A program made the position numbers and the translations under genes. 64,000 bases of DNA. It comes from Halomonas korlensis (GTDB lineage: Bacteria > Pseudomonadota > Gammaproteobacteria > Pseudomonadales > Halomonadaceae). Each line of letters starts with the position of its first letter. Positions within the stretch are counted from its first letter, which is position 1. Under the pieces are notes generated by a model. That model ran no database searches and was not told the origin of the DNA. It saw nothing but the letters and a program-made list of their open reading frames with translations. Below, one piece after another: positions 16,637 through 26,549 of this stretch. The DNA lies in the NCBI RefSeq assembly GCF_900116705.1, contig NZ_FPBP01000003.1, forward strand, positions 62,001 to 126,000, read 5' to 3'.

Positions 16637-17824
16637 TCAGCGCTCGTCCCACTCCGGTGTTGGAAAACGAACGTCTTCGGCAGCCAGATCGTCCGGGAAG
16701 ACGGTGACGTGCTCACCATCCTGGATCTGCAGTACGAGACTGCGAATGGGGTTCTGCCCTTGGAAGCCGTCGAAGCTTTCGAAGACGACATGGGTGACCG
16801 GCGTGTCCAAGTCGGTCTCGGCCAGGGCATCTCTCACGTCACTGCGCTCGAGAGACTCGGCACGCTCCAGGGCATCGGCTGCGACACGGAGGGCCAGGTA
16901 ACCTTCCGCTTCGTAGAAGGTGGGTTCTTCACCCGTTTTTTCCTTGAGGCGCTCGTAAAGGTCTTCCACCCCTTCGTACTGTACGTCCTTGCTCCAGCTC
17001 ACCACGGTGGCCACATACTCGGAAAGGTCACCGACCTGGTCGATGAAGCTCGGCAGCGCAGCACCGGTGTCGATGGCCACGGCCTTGGCATTGAGGTTCA
17101 CTTCCCGCATCTGACGCGCAATCGCCACCCCATCTTCGGCGTAGGCCACCACGTACAGGATATCGGGCTCTTCGGAGCGGAAGCGGTTGAGGATGGGGCG
17201 GAAGTCGGAGGTTCCTTGATCGTAGGACTGATCACCGACGATCTCATAGCCACGCTCTTCGGCTAGACGCGCTCCTTCTTCGGCCAGCGACTCCGGCCAG
17301 GCACCATTGCCATACAACATGGCGACGGTTTCCAGGCTGTCGTCGAAGTTTTCACGCAGATAGTCGAAATAGTCGAAGTAGCTCTCGGCGACGATCGAGG
17401 AGTTGTGCTTGGCACGGAACACCCAGGGGGAACCCGGCTTGGTGATGCTGTTATCCGCACTGCCGAGCACAATGAGCGGAATTTCCTGGCGGGTCATTAG
17501 CTGGGCCATCGGGCCGGTGATGCTCGAAGCATAGGAACCCATGATCAGGGGAACGTCCTGACGATTGAGTGACTCGATGGCCGCCAGCGCACTGGTGGCT
17601 TCCGAACGATCATCCTGCACCGCCAGGGCCAGAGGTTCGCCCTTCACACCTCCGCTTGCGTTGATTTCCTCCAGCGCCACTTCCATGCCGGCCTGATAGC
17701 GTTCACCGAAGGCGGCGAAGGGGCCTGACAGGCTATTGATGACACCGACCTCGATATCTGCCAGCACGGCGGGTGCCGACAGTAGCCAGGGTGCCACCGA
17801 AGCGGCTGCGATCCATTTCTTCAT
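16637..17824 (-). CDS. Periplasmic substrate-binding protein of the Liv-type transporter
   Basis: A 395-residue type I periplasmic binding protein (LivK/AmiC-like Peripla_BP_6 fold). A Sec signal (MKKWIAAASVAPWLLSAPAVLA) leads into EVGVINSLSGPFAAFGERYQAGMEVALEEINASGGVKGEPL, the classic start of this family. Later segments include LIMGSYASSITGPMAQLMTRQEIPLIVLGSAD and RFRSEEPDILYVVAYAEDGVAIARQMREVNL. It captures the ligand and delivers it to LivHM. The neighbouring divergent amidase gene hints that the ligand may be an amide or related nitrogen compound rather than a branched-chain amino acid; this is inference. Confidence 0.9.
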   Translation of the reverse strand: MKKWIAAASVAPWLLSAPAVLADIEVGVINSLSGPFAAFGERYQAGMEVALEEINASGGVKGEPLALAVQDDRSEATSALAAIESLNRQDVPLIMGSYASSITGPMAQLMTRQEIPLIVLGSADNSITKPGSPWVFRAKHNSSIVAESYFDYFDYLRENFDDSLETVAMLYGNGAWPESLAEEGARLAEERGYEIVGDQSYDQGTSDFRPILNRFRSEEPDILYVVAYAEDGVAIARQMREVNLNAKAVAIDTGAALPSFIDQVGDLSEYVATVVSWSKDVQYEGVEDLYERLKEKTGEEPTFYEAEGYLALRVAADALERAESLERSDVRDALAETDLDTPVTHVVFESFDGFQGQNPIRSLVLQIQDGEHVTVFPDDLAAEDVRFPTPEWDER

Positions 17825-17910
17825 TGTTCTGCCTCTTGTTAGTATCTACACAATGAATGTATATCGATTTTTTGTCTTTTCATCTATTTGCGACTACTCA
17901 TGTATAGACC

Positions 17911-17938
17911 ATGCTGGCAAGCGGCTGCAAGCCAGCAT
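17911..17938. promoter_or_regulatory. Inverted repeat in the divergent binding-protein/amidase promoter region
   Basis: ATGCTGGC (17911-17918) and GCCAGCAT (17931-17938) are perfect 8-bp arms around a 12-bp centre, midway between the two divergent start codons. It could be an operator serving both genes or an RNA hairpin in the amidase leader. No linked regulator gene is present to assign it to. Confidence 0.4.
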
Positions 17939-18009
17939 CCACAAACGCTTCAACCATGAGGCTGGCCGCTTGACCTGGTCGGCCCTCCATCACTGAGCAA
18001 GGAGCTTCC

Positions 18010-19425
18010 ATGACCCTCCCCAAGGATCCAGTGGCGTCACTGGGAATTGCCGGCTTCGCCGACGCGCTACGCCGGGGTGAGATAACGTCAGAGCAAGCCG
18101 TAGAGGCTTACCTGACACGCATCGAGGTACTTGACCCGTTACTCAGCGCCTATGAGCAAATGGATGCTTCCCGAGCTCTGGCCAACGCCCGTGCCATGGA
18201 CATGCTGCTGGCCAGTGGGGTCGACCTGGGGCCATTGATGGGCTTGCCGGTGTCGGTCAAGGATCTGTTCGTTGTCGAGGGGATGACGCCGCATGCTGGC
18301 TCCAACCTGCCCCTTCAGGACAGGTTGGGAACGCGCGAAGGGACCTTCATTCGCGCGTTGAAATCGTCTGGCTGTGTGATTCTGGGGACCACCCGGATGG
18401 TGGAATTCGCGCTGGGGATAACGGGGCATTCCCTGTCTCGTGGCACGCCCTGGAATCCTTGGGATGATCGCCATCACCGCCTGCCCGGAGGATCCAGTTC
18501 GGGGGCTGGAGTGGCGCTGGCCTCGGGCCTTTGTGCCTTGTCTATTGGCAGCGACACGGGGGGATCGGTGAGGGTGCCGGCAGCCATGTGCGGTCTTTTC
18601 GGACTGAAGACCACAGTGGGCCTATGGCCCACCGACGGTGCCTTTCCCCTGGAGCCCAATACCGACTCCATCGGGCTGCTCACCCGGACCGCCCAGGACG
18701 CTGCCATTGCCTTCGAGGCGCTAAACGCTCGAATCAATCCATCGTCTCATCCCCGTCAGGCTCCGGTGACGCCCGGCAAGTTGACACTGGGCGTGCCCGA
18801 TAATTACTTCCTCGATGGGATCGATCCGGAGATGAAAAATGCATTCGAACACGCCCTTTCCGTGTTCGAAGCGAGTGGCATCAGACAAGCGCCAGTTCAT
18901 GTGCCGAATGTAGATGGGCGGGAGCGCTACTTTCCCGTCGCCATGCCGGCTCACTTGTTGGCCTGGCTGGGCGAGGAGTATTTTCTGGCCAACCAGGAAC
19001 GCATTGACCCGATCATTCGTGCCCGCATTGAAAAGGGGCTCGACATCAAGGCTCATCAGTATCTGGCACTGTCCGAAGAACGCCGTCGCCACAGGGAAGC
19101 GGCCAGCCCCCTATTCGATCAGGTCGATATCATCGTGAGTCCCACCACCCAGGCGCCTCCCTGTCGGTTGAGCGAGCTAGATGATCCAGGCACGGCGATG
19201 CAGGCCGCCATGGGCATGACGCGCAACACACAGCCCGCCAACTATTTTGACTGGTGCGCCGTCACGCTGCCGATGGGCGTTGACTCGGCCGGACTGCCAC
19301 TCGGCCTGCAGTTGAACGGCCCTTACCATGACGATGCGAGGTTGTTGGCCGTTGCCGTTGCTTTGGAGGCTCTTATGCCCCCCCTCACACAACCGAAAGC
19401 CTTTCAGGGTTTTGCGCTACAGTGA
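18010..19425 (+). CDS. Amidase signature (AS) family amidase
   Basis: A 471-residue AS-family hydrolase. The Ser-cisSer-Lys triad is visible: Lys84 in PVSVKDLF, the cis-Ser in GGSSSGAGVALASG (residues 160-173) and the nucleophile Ser186 in GSDTGGSVRVPAA. It hydrolyses an amide to the acid and ammonia in the cytoplasm. Without a GatC/GatB partner nearby it is more likely a catabolic amidase than the Glu-tRNA amidotransferase subunit GatA. It is divergent from the Liv-type operon, which may import its substrate or a related compound. Confidence 0.93.
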   Translation: MTLPKDPVASLGIAGFADALRRGEITSEQAVEAYLTRIEVLDPLLSAYEQMDASRALANARAMDMLLASGVDLGPLMGLPVSVKDLFVVEGMTPHAGSNLPLQDRLGTREGTFIRALKSSGCVILGTTRMVEFALGITGHSLSRGTPWNPWDDRHHRLPGGSSSGAGVALASGLCALSIGSDTGGSVRVPAAMCGLFGLKTTVGLWPTDGAFPLEPNTDSIGLLTRTAQDAAIAFEALNARINPSSHPRQAPVTPGKLTLGVPDNYFLDGIDPEMKNAFEHALSVFEASGIRQAPVHVPNVDGRERYFPVAMPAHLLAWLGEEYFLANQERIDPIIRARIEKGLDIKAHQYLALSEERRRHREAASPLFDQVDIIVSPTTQAPPCRLSELDDPGTAMQAAMGMTRNTQPANYFDWCAVTLPMGVDSAGLPLGLQLNGPYHDDARLLAVAVALEALMPPLTQPKAFQGFALQ

Positions 19426-19736
19426 GTAATGCTGTTCCTTAATGAAGCGCTCTCACTCGTGTACCGAAGAAAGCTTGGATGCCCCAGGTTGTAACCTGGC
19501 CACGCTGAGCCAGCCGCGCTGATGTCGCCAGCGTCGCTCCGGATGGTCGACGTTTAAAAGCGTAAGCCACTGGTTATCCTTGATAACGTGTTTTCAACAT
19601 TAGCTCTACAAGCGTGATGCTGCGGGCGCAATCGTAGTCGTGTGGCAAATAGCTTAAGAGAAATCCCATAGCCGGCAGCAACCACATAAAAAGTCGACTC
19701 ACCTGAGACCCGAATCTCGATGGAATCCGCTCGCTT
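19426..19736. other. Gap between amidase and restriction-modification operon
   Basis: No gene is seen in these 311 bp. A tight hairpin, CCAGGTT-GT-AACCTGG, lies at 19484-19499, 59 bp after the amidase stop, but lacks a T-tract. A second small dyad, GTTATC-CTT-GATAAC, lies further on near 19575. This is probably the left edge of the accessory island; I found no direct repeat matching the right edge. Confidence 0.4.
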
Positions 19737-21179
19737 TCACTCCGACTCCCCCGCCAGCTCCGCGCTCACACTGCGAAACTGCTCAAGCGCCGCCTCCAGG
19801 TTCTCGACGATCTCAGTAACCAGCACGTCCGGCTCCGGCAGGCTATCGATGTCTTCCAGGCTGTCGTCTTTGAGCCAGAAAATATCCAGGTTGAGTTTGT
19901 CGCGCTGAATCAGCTCATCGTAGCTAAAGCGGCGGAAGCGCTCAGTTTCCTGGCGCTCGTGGTAGCAGCGCACGAAGTCATCGAGGTCAGCGTGGGTCAG
20001 CCGCTTGGTCTTGAGCGTCTTGTGGACGTTGGTGCGGTAGTCGTAGACCCACAGCTCCCTGGTCTGGGCTTCCTTCGAGGCCGGGCGCTTGTCGAAGAAC
20101 AGTACGTTGGCCTTCACCCCGGGGCTATACCAGATGCCGGTGGGCAGGCGGAGCAGGGTGTGAAAGTTGAAGCCCTCCAACAGGCGCTTGCGAATGCCTT
20201 CTCCCGCACGGCCGGCTTCGAACAGCACGTTATCCGGCAGCACCACAGCGGCGCGGCCGTGGGTGTCGAGGATGGTCATGATGTGCTGGAGGAAATTGAT
20301 CTGCTTGTTCGAGGTCGAGAACTTGAAGTCTTCACGCTCGTAACTTTCGCGCTCGGTGCTCACCGAGCCGTCTTCCCCCACCACCTTGTAGCTGGATTTC
20401 TTACCGAACGGCGGGTTGGTCAACACCGTGTCGAAGCGCTTACCGCCATCGCCGGATAGGGCATCGCCCTGCACCACCGGGCTGCCGCCGTTGCCGATAC
20501 CGTGCAGGTAAAGGTTCATGGCGCACAGGCGCACCACCTCATCAACGATATCCACGCCGTGTAGGGCACTTTTACGGAGTTGTCGCTGTTTATCGCGGTC
20601 CTGGCTCTGGGTCTTCATGTGCTCGAAGGCGGAGAGCAAAAAGCCCCCGGTACCGCAGGCAGGATCGCAGACGGTCTCATCGATCCGTGGATTGATGCAC
20701 TTCACGATGGCGTCGATCACCGGACGCGGGGTGAAGTACTGGCCGGCACCGGATCTTACTTCGGAGGCGTTGCGCTCCAGCAGGCCCTCGTAGATATCTC
20801 CCTTAACATCGACCTCAAGGCCAACCCAGGGGCCTTCCTTGTCGATCAGGCTGACCACCCGCTTGAGCTTGGCCGGGTCGGAGAGCTTGTTCTGGGACTT
20901 GCGGAAGATGGTGCCGATCAGCCCACTTTCGCGGGCCAGTGCCTCCAGGGTGTGACGATACTGAAGCTCCAGCTCGTCGCCGTCCTTCACCACCAACTTG
21001 GCCCAGCGCCACTGGCTGGGAACGGAGGTTTCCTCTCCCAGCAGCTCCACGCGCTCCTCATCCATCTTGAGGAACAGCAGGTAAGTGATCTGCTCGATGT
21101 AGTCGCCATAGGAGACGCCCTGGTCGCGCAGCACATGGGCGTAGTTCCAAACCTTGGAGACGAGTTGTTCGTTGCTCAT
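19737..21179 (-). CDS. hsdM: Type I restriction-modification methyltransferase subunit HsdM
   Basis: A 480-residue N6-adenine methyltransferase. The N-terminal helical HsdM domain (VWNYAHVLRDQGVSYGDYIEQITYLLFLKM) is followed by GAGQYFTPRPVIDAIVKC, the AdoMet-binding motif I DPACGTGGFLLSAF and the catalytic motif IV TNPPFGKKSSY. With HsdS it methylates the target sequence; with HsdR it completes the restriction complex. It is the last gene of the operon, downstream of hsdS and a nuclease-fold gene, with which it shares a 1-bp overlap. Placement of hsdM last is less common than hsdM before hsdS. Confidence 0.95.
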   Translation of the reverse strand: MSNEQLVSKVWNYAHVLRDQGVSYGDYIEQITYLLFLKMDEERVELLGEETSVPSQWRWAKLVVKDGDELELQYRHTLEALARESGLIGTIFRKSQNKLSDPAKLKRVVSLIDKEGPWVGLEVDVKGDIYEGLLERNASEVRSGAGQYFTPRPVIDAIVKCINPRIDETVCDPACGTGGFLLSAFEHMKTQSQDRDKQRQLRKSALHGVDIVDEVVRLCAMNLYLHGIGNGGSPVVQGDALSGDGGKRFDTVLTNPPFGKKSSYKVVGEDGSVSTERESYEREDFKFSTSNKQINFLQHIMTILDTHGRAAVVLPDNVLFEAGRAGEGIRKRLLEGFNFHTLLRLPTGIWYSPGVKANVLFFDKRPASKEAQTRELWVYDYRTNVHKTLKTKRLTHADLDDFVRCYHERQETERFRRFSYDELIQRDKLNLDIFWLKDDSLEDIDSLPEPDVLVTEIVENLEAALEQFRSVSAELAGESE

Positions 21180-22087
21180 CAGGACGCCTCGTAAGATTGG
21201 ACGATCAGCGGCTTTGCGCGCTCAAGATCATCATGGGACTTCAGTGTCACTTCCAGATCACCAGTGCCGAAATGGCCGACCATCCGCACGTCGCGGGCAA
21301 ATCCATCTTTGCACTCGATCGCGTCGGGGTTGATCTTTAAATAGACTCGCACGACGCCAATCGACGGCTTGACCTCCACGCAGGCGAAATTCTTCATGCG
21401 ACGGAAGGCAAAGTAATTCTTCAAGGTCTTTTTGGTGACGTCGTCACCTCTGCCAAGCAGAAAGTTCTCGATGTCCGCGTAGAGGGTCGCCAGCTCGCTG
21501 TCAGCATCGGCCATGCTCTCGGACACGGTCTTGTACTTATTGACCTTGGCCATACCGGTCACAGGATCTGTCGCGGGTGCTGGCGTTGCCGATGTTTCAG
21601 TCAGGCGCTCCAGCAACAGCAAGGCCTCGCCAAATCGCTTGTAGCGGACCAGCGTGATGTTACGGCTCATCTGCTTAACGGCGTGCTCGTCGTAGCGGTT
21701 GAAGTCACTGGCGATGCAGATCAGGCGCGGCGCGCTCCATTCGATCTGAGCGGCCGCCTCCTTGCCGAAGCGGTCACGCACCAAGATTTCAAAGTCGCCG
21801 CGGTGATCCATCAGCCAGTCCAGGTAGAACAGCCCCTGATTGATCACGTTCTCGGAGCGATCGCGCTTGTACTCGATGATGACCGGATAGCTATTCTCAT
21901 CGATGCCCAGCGTATCCATGCGCCCGCCATGGCTGGTGGTGTACTCCGAGGCGAGAAAGCGCACGCCCAGAAGGGGCTCCAGGTTGCGCTCGAACTGCGT
22001 CTGCAGCGCACGCTCCAGAGGTGCCGATGTGCTTTCCAGCTCGCACAGTGCATCGCCCTGGGATTGGAAGAGTTTCAGGTCGCTCAT
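21179..22087 (-). CDS. PD-(D/E)XK nuclease-fold protein with DUF5655-like C-terminus, inside the hsd operon
   Basis: A 302-residue protein. Residues 24-110 look like a NucS/DUF91-type PD-(D/E)XK core: D58 in GGRMDTLGID and E72-x-K74 in PVIIEYKRD, all candidate catalytic residues. The C-terminal 120 residues (DSELATLYADIENFLLGRGDDV, then KNYFAFRRMKNFACVEV) look like the DUF5655 domain, which is common in proteins of this kind and of unknown function. It lies between hsdS and hsdM with 4-bp and 1-bp overlaps, so it is expressed as part of the restriction system. It could act as an accessory nuclease or a regulator of restriction. Role not known. Confidence 0.8.
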   Translation of the reverse strand: MSDLKLFQSQGDALCELESTSAPLERALQTQFERNLEPLLGVRFLASEYTTSHGGRMDTLGIDENSYPVIIEYKRDRSENVINQGLFYLDWLMDHRGDFEILVRDRFGKEAAAQIEWSAPRLICIASDFNRYDEHAVKQMSRNITLVRYKRFGEALLLLERLTETSATPAPATDPVTGMAKVNKYKTVSESMADADSELATLYADIENFLLGRGDDVTKKTLKNYFAFRRMKNFACVEVKPSIGVVRVYLKINPDAIECKDGFARDVRMVGHFGTGDLEVTLKSHDDLERAKPLIVQSYEAS

Positions 22088-23562
22088 GCGGTGGCCTTCT
22101 TGCGGGTCTTCTGTGTTTCAGCAGCGCGGGCGGCCTTGATACGGGCCAGCAACTCGTCGGCAGGTTCGTCGTTGGGGTCCTGGGGTACCAGTTTGCCTGC
22201 AAAGGCCTCCTTGAGGATGGACTGACGCAGAGCGGCGGAACGAGTGAGTTCAGCCTGACAAGCGATATCAATCTGCTTAATCTCATCCAGCTTCCCGCTT
22301 ACCCGCTGCATGATTTCGGTCTGCTCACCTAAAGGTGGCATTGGCACAACCACAGTACGAAGTTGCTCAAAGCTCAAATGCGGGCGTCCAGCTCCATATA
22401 TAAATTTTTCGAGCTGATCACGTCCAGCGCCCTTGCTGGCCAGAAAGGTCTCAATAAATGGGCTGAGAGCGGCATCTGCCAATCTAAGGAGTGCAACACT
22501 CTGACAAACATAATGGCGCCCTACATCACTAGGAAAGCGGCACACATCCCCCGTATTTGCCCCAACTATCGTGATGAGAACATCATCCTTTCTCACCTCA
22601 CTTCGAACCGCATCCGGGCTATCCTGCGGTGGGTCAACCAAGAATTTCTCGGACAAATCGAATCTCATGGGGCGCACATTCTGAGCCATGATGAATACGC
22701 CATCACCGCTACCATAATATTTTTTCCATGCCCGAGACCCGCTCGTCAGGTGAGTATGGAGCTGATCAACCGATGCCCATACCCACCCCTCAGGCAGCGC
22801 CGGCAGGTTGCTGGTATCGGGTGCAACCGGCTCCTTGTACTTGCCCCGCCCCTGCAAGTTTTCCCGCCGCGTCTGCAGGATGCGTTCCAGCAATACATGG
22901 CCATGCTCCAAGTGGTCAGTCTTATCGGCACGCCAATCGGCGGTCAGCTGGCCGGTGACGGCGGCCTTGAGGACGGACTGACGATAGCGAACCAGCAGCT
23001 TCTGCACATTACGCAGGGCGGCCTCGCCATGGTCCAGTTGGGCGAATAGAGACTCGATCTTATCGACGATACGGCGTTGTTCATTGATCGGCGGCAGGGC
23101 GACTGGATGAGCACGCACCTGTTTATCTTTTACAGCTGGATAACTTACGCCATATTGTTCGCCGGAAACCAGATCAACGAATTCTTTTGACGTCACCTTG
23201 TAGTACAAAAACTTATGGTCAATCGCCTTCGACGGACGAAGGACCGAAAAACCAGTCGAAGCCACCTCACCGTCAAACTCAGGAGTGACAAGTGCAATAT
23301 TTCTAAGGTAAGGCCTAACCAAAGAAAAAAGGACGTCGCCTTGCTTTACGATTTGCCGAGCCCTAGATGGAGCCTCAGAAATCAAGAAGGGCTTACCTTC
23401 TGATATATTGTTCGACTGATTATCAATACTCGATATATCGATATAAGCAATCAGGCGATCCGGTTCAGACCGTGGGTCTAATTTCTCCACTGAATCGGTT
23501 ACACCTGCGATATCACAAAGTGTCCATCCCTCAGGCAGTTCCATGCGCTGTACAACCATCAC
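22084..23562 (-). CDS. hsdS: Type I restriction-modification specificity subunit HsdS
   Basis: A 492-residue S subunit with two target-recognition domains, about residues 5-150 and 250-395. Each is followed by a conserved coiled-coil spacer: PPINEQRRIVDKIESLFAQLD near 160-180 and PPLGEQTEIMQRVSGKLDEI near 400-420. The LPEGW phrases that open TRDs occur at the start and near residue 257. It reads a bipartite DNA site and anchors HsdM and HsdR. It overlaps hsdR and the nuclease-fold gene by 4 bp each. Its TRDs are lower in GC than the flanking genes, as usual for recombining specificity domains. Confidence 0.95.
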   Translation of the reverse strand: MMVVQRMELPEGWTLCDIAGVTDSVEKLDPRSEPDRLIAYIDISSIDNQSNNISEGKPFLISEAPSRARQIVKQGDVLFSLVRPYLRNIALVTPEFDGEVASTGFSVLRPSKAIDHKFLYYKVTSKEFVDLVSGEQYGVSYPAVKDKQVRAHPVALPPINEQRRIVDKIESLFAQLDHGEAALRNVQKLLVRYRQSVLKAAVTGQLTADWRADKTDHLEHGHVLLERILQTRRENLQGRGKYKEPVAPDTSNLPALPEGWVWASVDQLHTHLTSGSRAWKKYYGSGDGVFIMAQNVRPMRFDLSEKFLVDPPQDSPDAVRSEVRKDDVLITIVGANTGDVCRFPSDVGRHYVCQSVALLRLADAALSPFIETFLASKGAGRDQLEKFIYGAGRPHLSFEQLRTVVVPMPPLGEQTEIMQRVSGKLDEIKQIDIACQAELTRSAALRQSILKEAFAGKLVPQDPNDEPADELLARIKAARAAETQKTRKKATA

Positions 23563-26321
23563 GCCACCAACGCCTCTTGCAGCTCATTCAGCATCTCATT
23601 CAGTCCATTGCCCAGCACCTGTCGAGCACGCAGGATATCACCCTTGTCGGCCAGGCTGGGGGCCTCCATGAAATCCTGCGGGGCTATCTCGGCATTGGCG
23701 GCGATGTAGGCGGCAATCGTGCGCAGCCACTCCTCCTGCTCGGCGCTGTACTCGCGACCGGCCTTTTTCTCGCGGCCCAGCCAGAGATTGAAGCGCCGTT
23801 CCACCGCGGAACCGAACGGCTCTAGTGTGTCGGCCTGGCCAAGCGCGTAGCGCACCAGGCTGACCACTTCGGTGAGCTGCTCATCCACCGGGGCACCGCG
23901 AACCTGGGAGGCTTCCAGGCGCTTGTAGGCCTGCCAGACGTTGGCCACGGCCAGATGAGGGGGCAGTTCCAGCATGGCGATGACCAATTCACGAATGGCG
24001 GTATACGTCAGCCGTTGCTGCCCCAGCGGCTGGTTGTAGAGGATCTGCAAGGCGGTCAGTTCATCCTGGTGATCCTCGATAAAGTCCTTGAAGCTGGTGA
24101 TGGTCTGTTCAGCGCGCTGCAGGTCGAAATCGGCATCCACCAGCGTATCGGTAGTCACCTCGTCGATGACGATATCGCGCTTCTGCTTGATGTCCTTGAG
24201 CAGATGCCGCAGCTCGGGCCTGTCGAAGGGCCGGCAGGCCTCATCCAGCAGTCCCTCCACTACCTCCTCTTCCTGCTGCGGGTTAGGGGACAGGCCGTGA
24301 CGCTCGGTGATCGCCGCCTGCTGGGCGTCCGGGTCGATGGCATCAAGCAACCGATTGGCCAACTGGCGAGGCGCCTGGCCACCGCTGGCCTCGGCCAGGC
24401 GGCGGCGATCCTCGTCCGTCAGCTTGCGGTCCAACGCGACCAGGCGGGCCGCCAAGGAGGACATGGCGTCTTCATCGCGGCGCCCCATGGCCACCTGCTC
24501 CAACAATGCATCGAAACTGAGCGTCCGCTTGCGTTCCAACGGTTGGCTAGCGTTCTTCTTCGATTCCGATACCCCCACGGCATCAATCAGGATGAAACGA
24601 GTCTTGGTCTCGGCATCCGGGGTCACCGCCTTCAGATCGGCATTGGGAATGGTGCGCACGCCGCGCCCTTTCATCTGCTCGTAGTACCCCTCGGACTTCA
24701 CGTCGCGCATGAAGATAAGCACTTCCACCGGTTTGATGTCGGTACCGGTGGCGATCATATCCACGGTGACGGCGACGCGGGGCATGGGGTCGACCCGAAA
24801 CGCCTTGATCAACGCCTTGGGGTCCTCACCGCTATTGCGGTACGTGATCTTCTTGGCGAAGTTGTTGCCCTCGCCGAATACCTCCCGCACGGCATGGACG
24901 ATCTCTTCGGCATGGTTGTCGTCCTTCGCAAAGATCAGCGTCTTGGGTAGCCAATCACCGCTGCGCTCCGAGAACAGTTCGGTGAACACTCTATCGCGGT
25001 AGGTTTGCAGCACGGTGCGAATCTGATTGGGATTGACCACGGAGCGATCGAGCTCCTTGCCGCTGTAGGCCAGTTCCTCATCCAGGGTCTCGTAGCGCAG
25101 TCGTCGAGTGCGCCGATCGCGCACCGGCACCTGGTAGCCGACATCGCCAGGCTCCACCTTGCCGCCTTCCTCGGTCACCCGAGTGCGGATACGGTAGATC
25201 TCGTAGCCAACATTGACACCATCGGCCACCGAGCGCTCGTAAGGATATTCCGCCACCAGGTTCTGATTGAAGAAACCCAGCGTGTGCTTGGACGGTGTCG
25301 CGGTCAGGCCGATGAGGGAAGCATCAAAGTACTCCAGCACCTGTCGCCACAGGCCGTAGATGGAGCGGTGACACTCGTCGGTGATGATGAAGTCGAAGGT
25401 CTCGATGGGGATCTCGGGGTTGTAGGTGAGCGGCAGCACCACTCCCGGCTCCCCTTCCCACTTTTCAAATGCCGAGACTTCCTCCTCCGACTCGTCCAGC
25501 GGCTTGCCACGCAGCATGGCATAGAGGCGCTGGATAGTGGTGATCACCACCTTGGCATCAGGATCGATGCGGTGGCCATGCAGATGCTGAACAATGTAGG
25601 TATCGGTGAAGCGGTTGGCCGCCCCCACCGGTTGAAAGTTCTGAAACTCCTTCAAAGTTTGATCGCCGAGGTTATTGCGATCGACCAGAAAGAGGATGCG
25701 CTTGGCCTCAGCATGCTTGATCAGCCGATAGGAAAAGGAGCAGGCCGTAAAGGTTTTTCCTGCACCGGTGGCTAGTTGGATCAGTGACCTCAGCTGGTCC
25801 TCCGCCAGGGAGTGCTCCAGGCCGTGAATGGCCTCTACCTGACATTCCCGAAGCCCCTTGGTCTCGAGCGCTGGCATGGTGCGCAGCCGGGCACGCAGGG
25901 TCTCCGGCTGGCGTAGCCACTCATGCAGCGTTTCCGGGCGATGAAAGGCGAACAGACGGCGCGAACGAGGCTTGGGGTCGCGTAAGTTGCAGAAGAATGT
26001 CTCTTCCCCTGTGCTCTCGTAGTGGTAAACGAGCTGTTGATCCCAACGAGCCAAGTGCTCGGGTAGTTGGGCCACGTATTTGGCCGACTGCTCGGCCACA
26101 CTGCTGAGGGTCACTCCGACCTTCTTGGCCTCGATCACCCCGGCTGCCTTACCGTCGACGAACAACAGGTAGTCACAGTATCCGGCGGGGAGGTGGAATT
26201 CCCGCACGACTACACCTAGCCCTGCATGGCGGTCGAAATCATTTCTGTCCTGAATCACCCAGCCCGCATCGCTCAGTAGCTGGTCGATCCGAGTCCTGGC
26301 CTGCTCTTCCGGCTGCTGCAC
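23559..26321 (-). CDS. hsdR: Type I restriction enzyme motor/nuclease subunit HsdR
   Basis: A 920-residue R subunit and first gene of the operon. The N-terminal PD-(D/E)XK nuclease has D50 in GYCDYLLF and E64-x-K66 in GVIEAKK. The superfamily 2 helicase motor follows, with Walker A LATGAGKT, DECHRSIYGLW (motif II), GLTATPS (motif III) and MKGRGVRT (motif VI). The C-terminal coiled region binds the methylase core. It translocates DNA and cleaves it at random positions when two motors collide. The sequence resembles the EcoEI-type R family. Confidence 0.95.
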   Translation of the reverse strand: MQQPEEQARTRIDQLLSDAGWVIQDRNDFDRHAGLGVVVREFHLPAGYCDYLLFVDGKAAGVIEAKKVGVTLSSVAEQSAKYVAQLPEHLARWDQQLVYHYESTGEETFFCNLRDPKPRSRRLFAFHRPETLHEWLRQPETLRARLRTMPALETKGLRECQVEAIHGLEHSLAEDQLRSLIQLATGAGKTFTACSFSYRLIKHAEAKRILFLVDRNNLGDQTLKEFQNFQPVGAANRFTDTYIVQHLHGHRIDPDAKVVITTIQRLYAMLRGKPLDESEEEVSAFEKWEGEPGVVLPLTYNPEIPIETFDFIITDECHRSIYGLWRQVLEYFDASLIGLTATPSKHTLGFFNQNLVAEYPYERSVADGVNVGYEIYRIRTRVTEEGGKVEPGDVGYQVPVRDRRTRRLRYETLDEELAYSGKELDRSVVNPNQIRTVLQTYRDRVFTELFSERSGDWLPKTLIFAKDDNHAEEIVHAVREVFGEGNNFAKKITYRNSGEDPKALIKAFRVDPMPRVAVTVDMIATGTDIKPVEVLIFMRDVKSEGYYEQMKGRGVRTIPNADLKAVTPDAETKTRFILIDAVGVSESKKNASQPLERKRTLSFDALLEQVAMGRRDEDAMSSLAARLVALDRKLTDEDRRRLAEASGGQAPRQLANRLLDAIDPDAQQAAITERHGLSPNPQQEEEVVEGLLDEACRPFDRPELRHLLKDIKQKRDIVIDEVTTDTLVDADFDLQRAEQTITSFKDFIEDHQDELTALQILYNQPLGQQRLTYTAIRELVIAMLELPPHLAVANVWQAYKRLEASQVRGAPVDEQLTEVVSLVRYALGQADTLEPFGSAVERRFNLWLGREKKAGREYSAEQEEWLRTIAAYIAANAEIAPQDFMEAPSLADKGDILRARQVLGNGLNEMLNELQEALVA

Positions 26322-26549
26322 AGTTCCTCCTCAATCCCCTGGATATCCCGTGGGCACGAACCATGGCTGCTCTCTTGAAGCCCCCCTTCCCTGGAGGGCT
26401 CGATAAGCCGGCAGCCTTTGCTCAAGGCCTCATGATTAATGCTTACTAATATCTACTTTCTGCAAGAGTACCGGCTAACGCCCATGTTTTCCTGTTCGGG
26501 CCAGAAGCGTAGATGGCTGATTGATGCCATATCGGGTGAGAACTACTTC

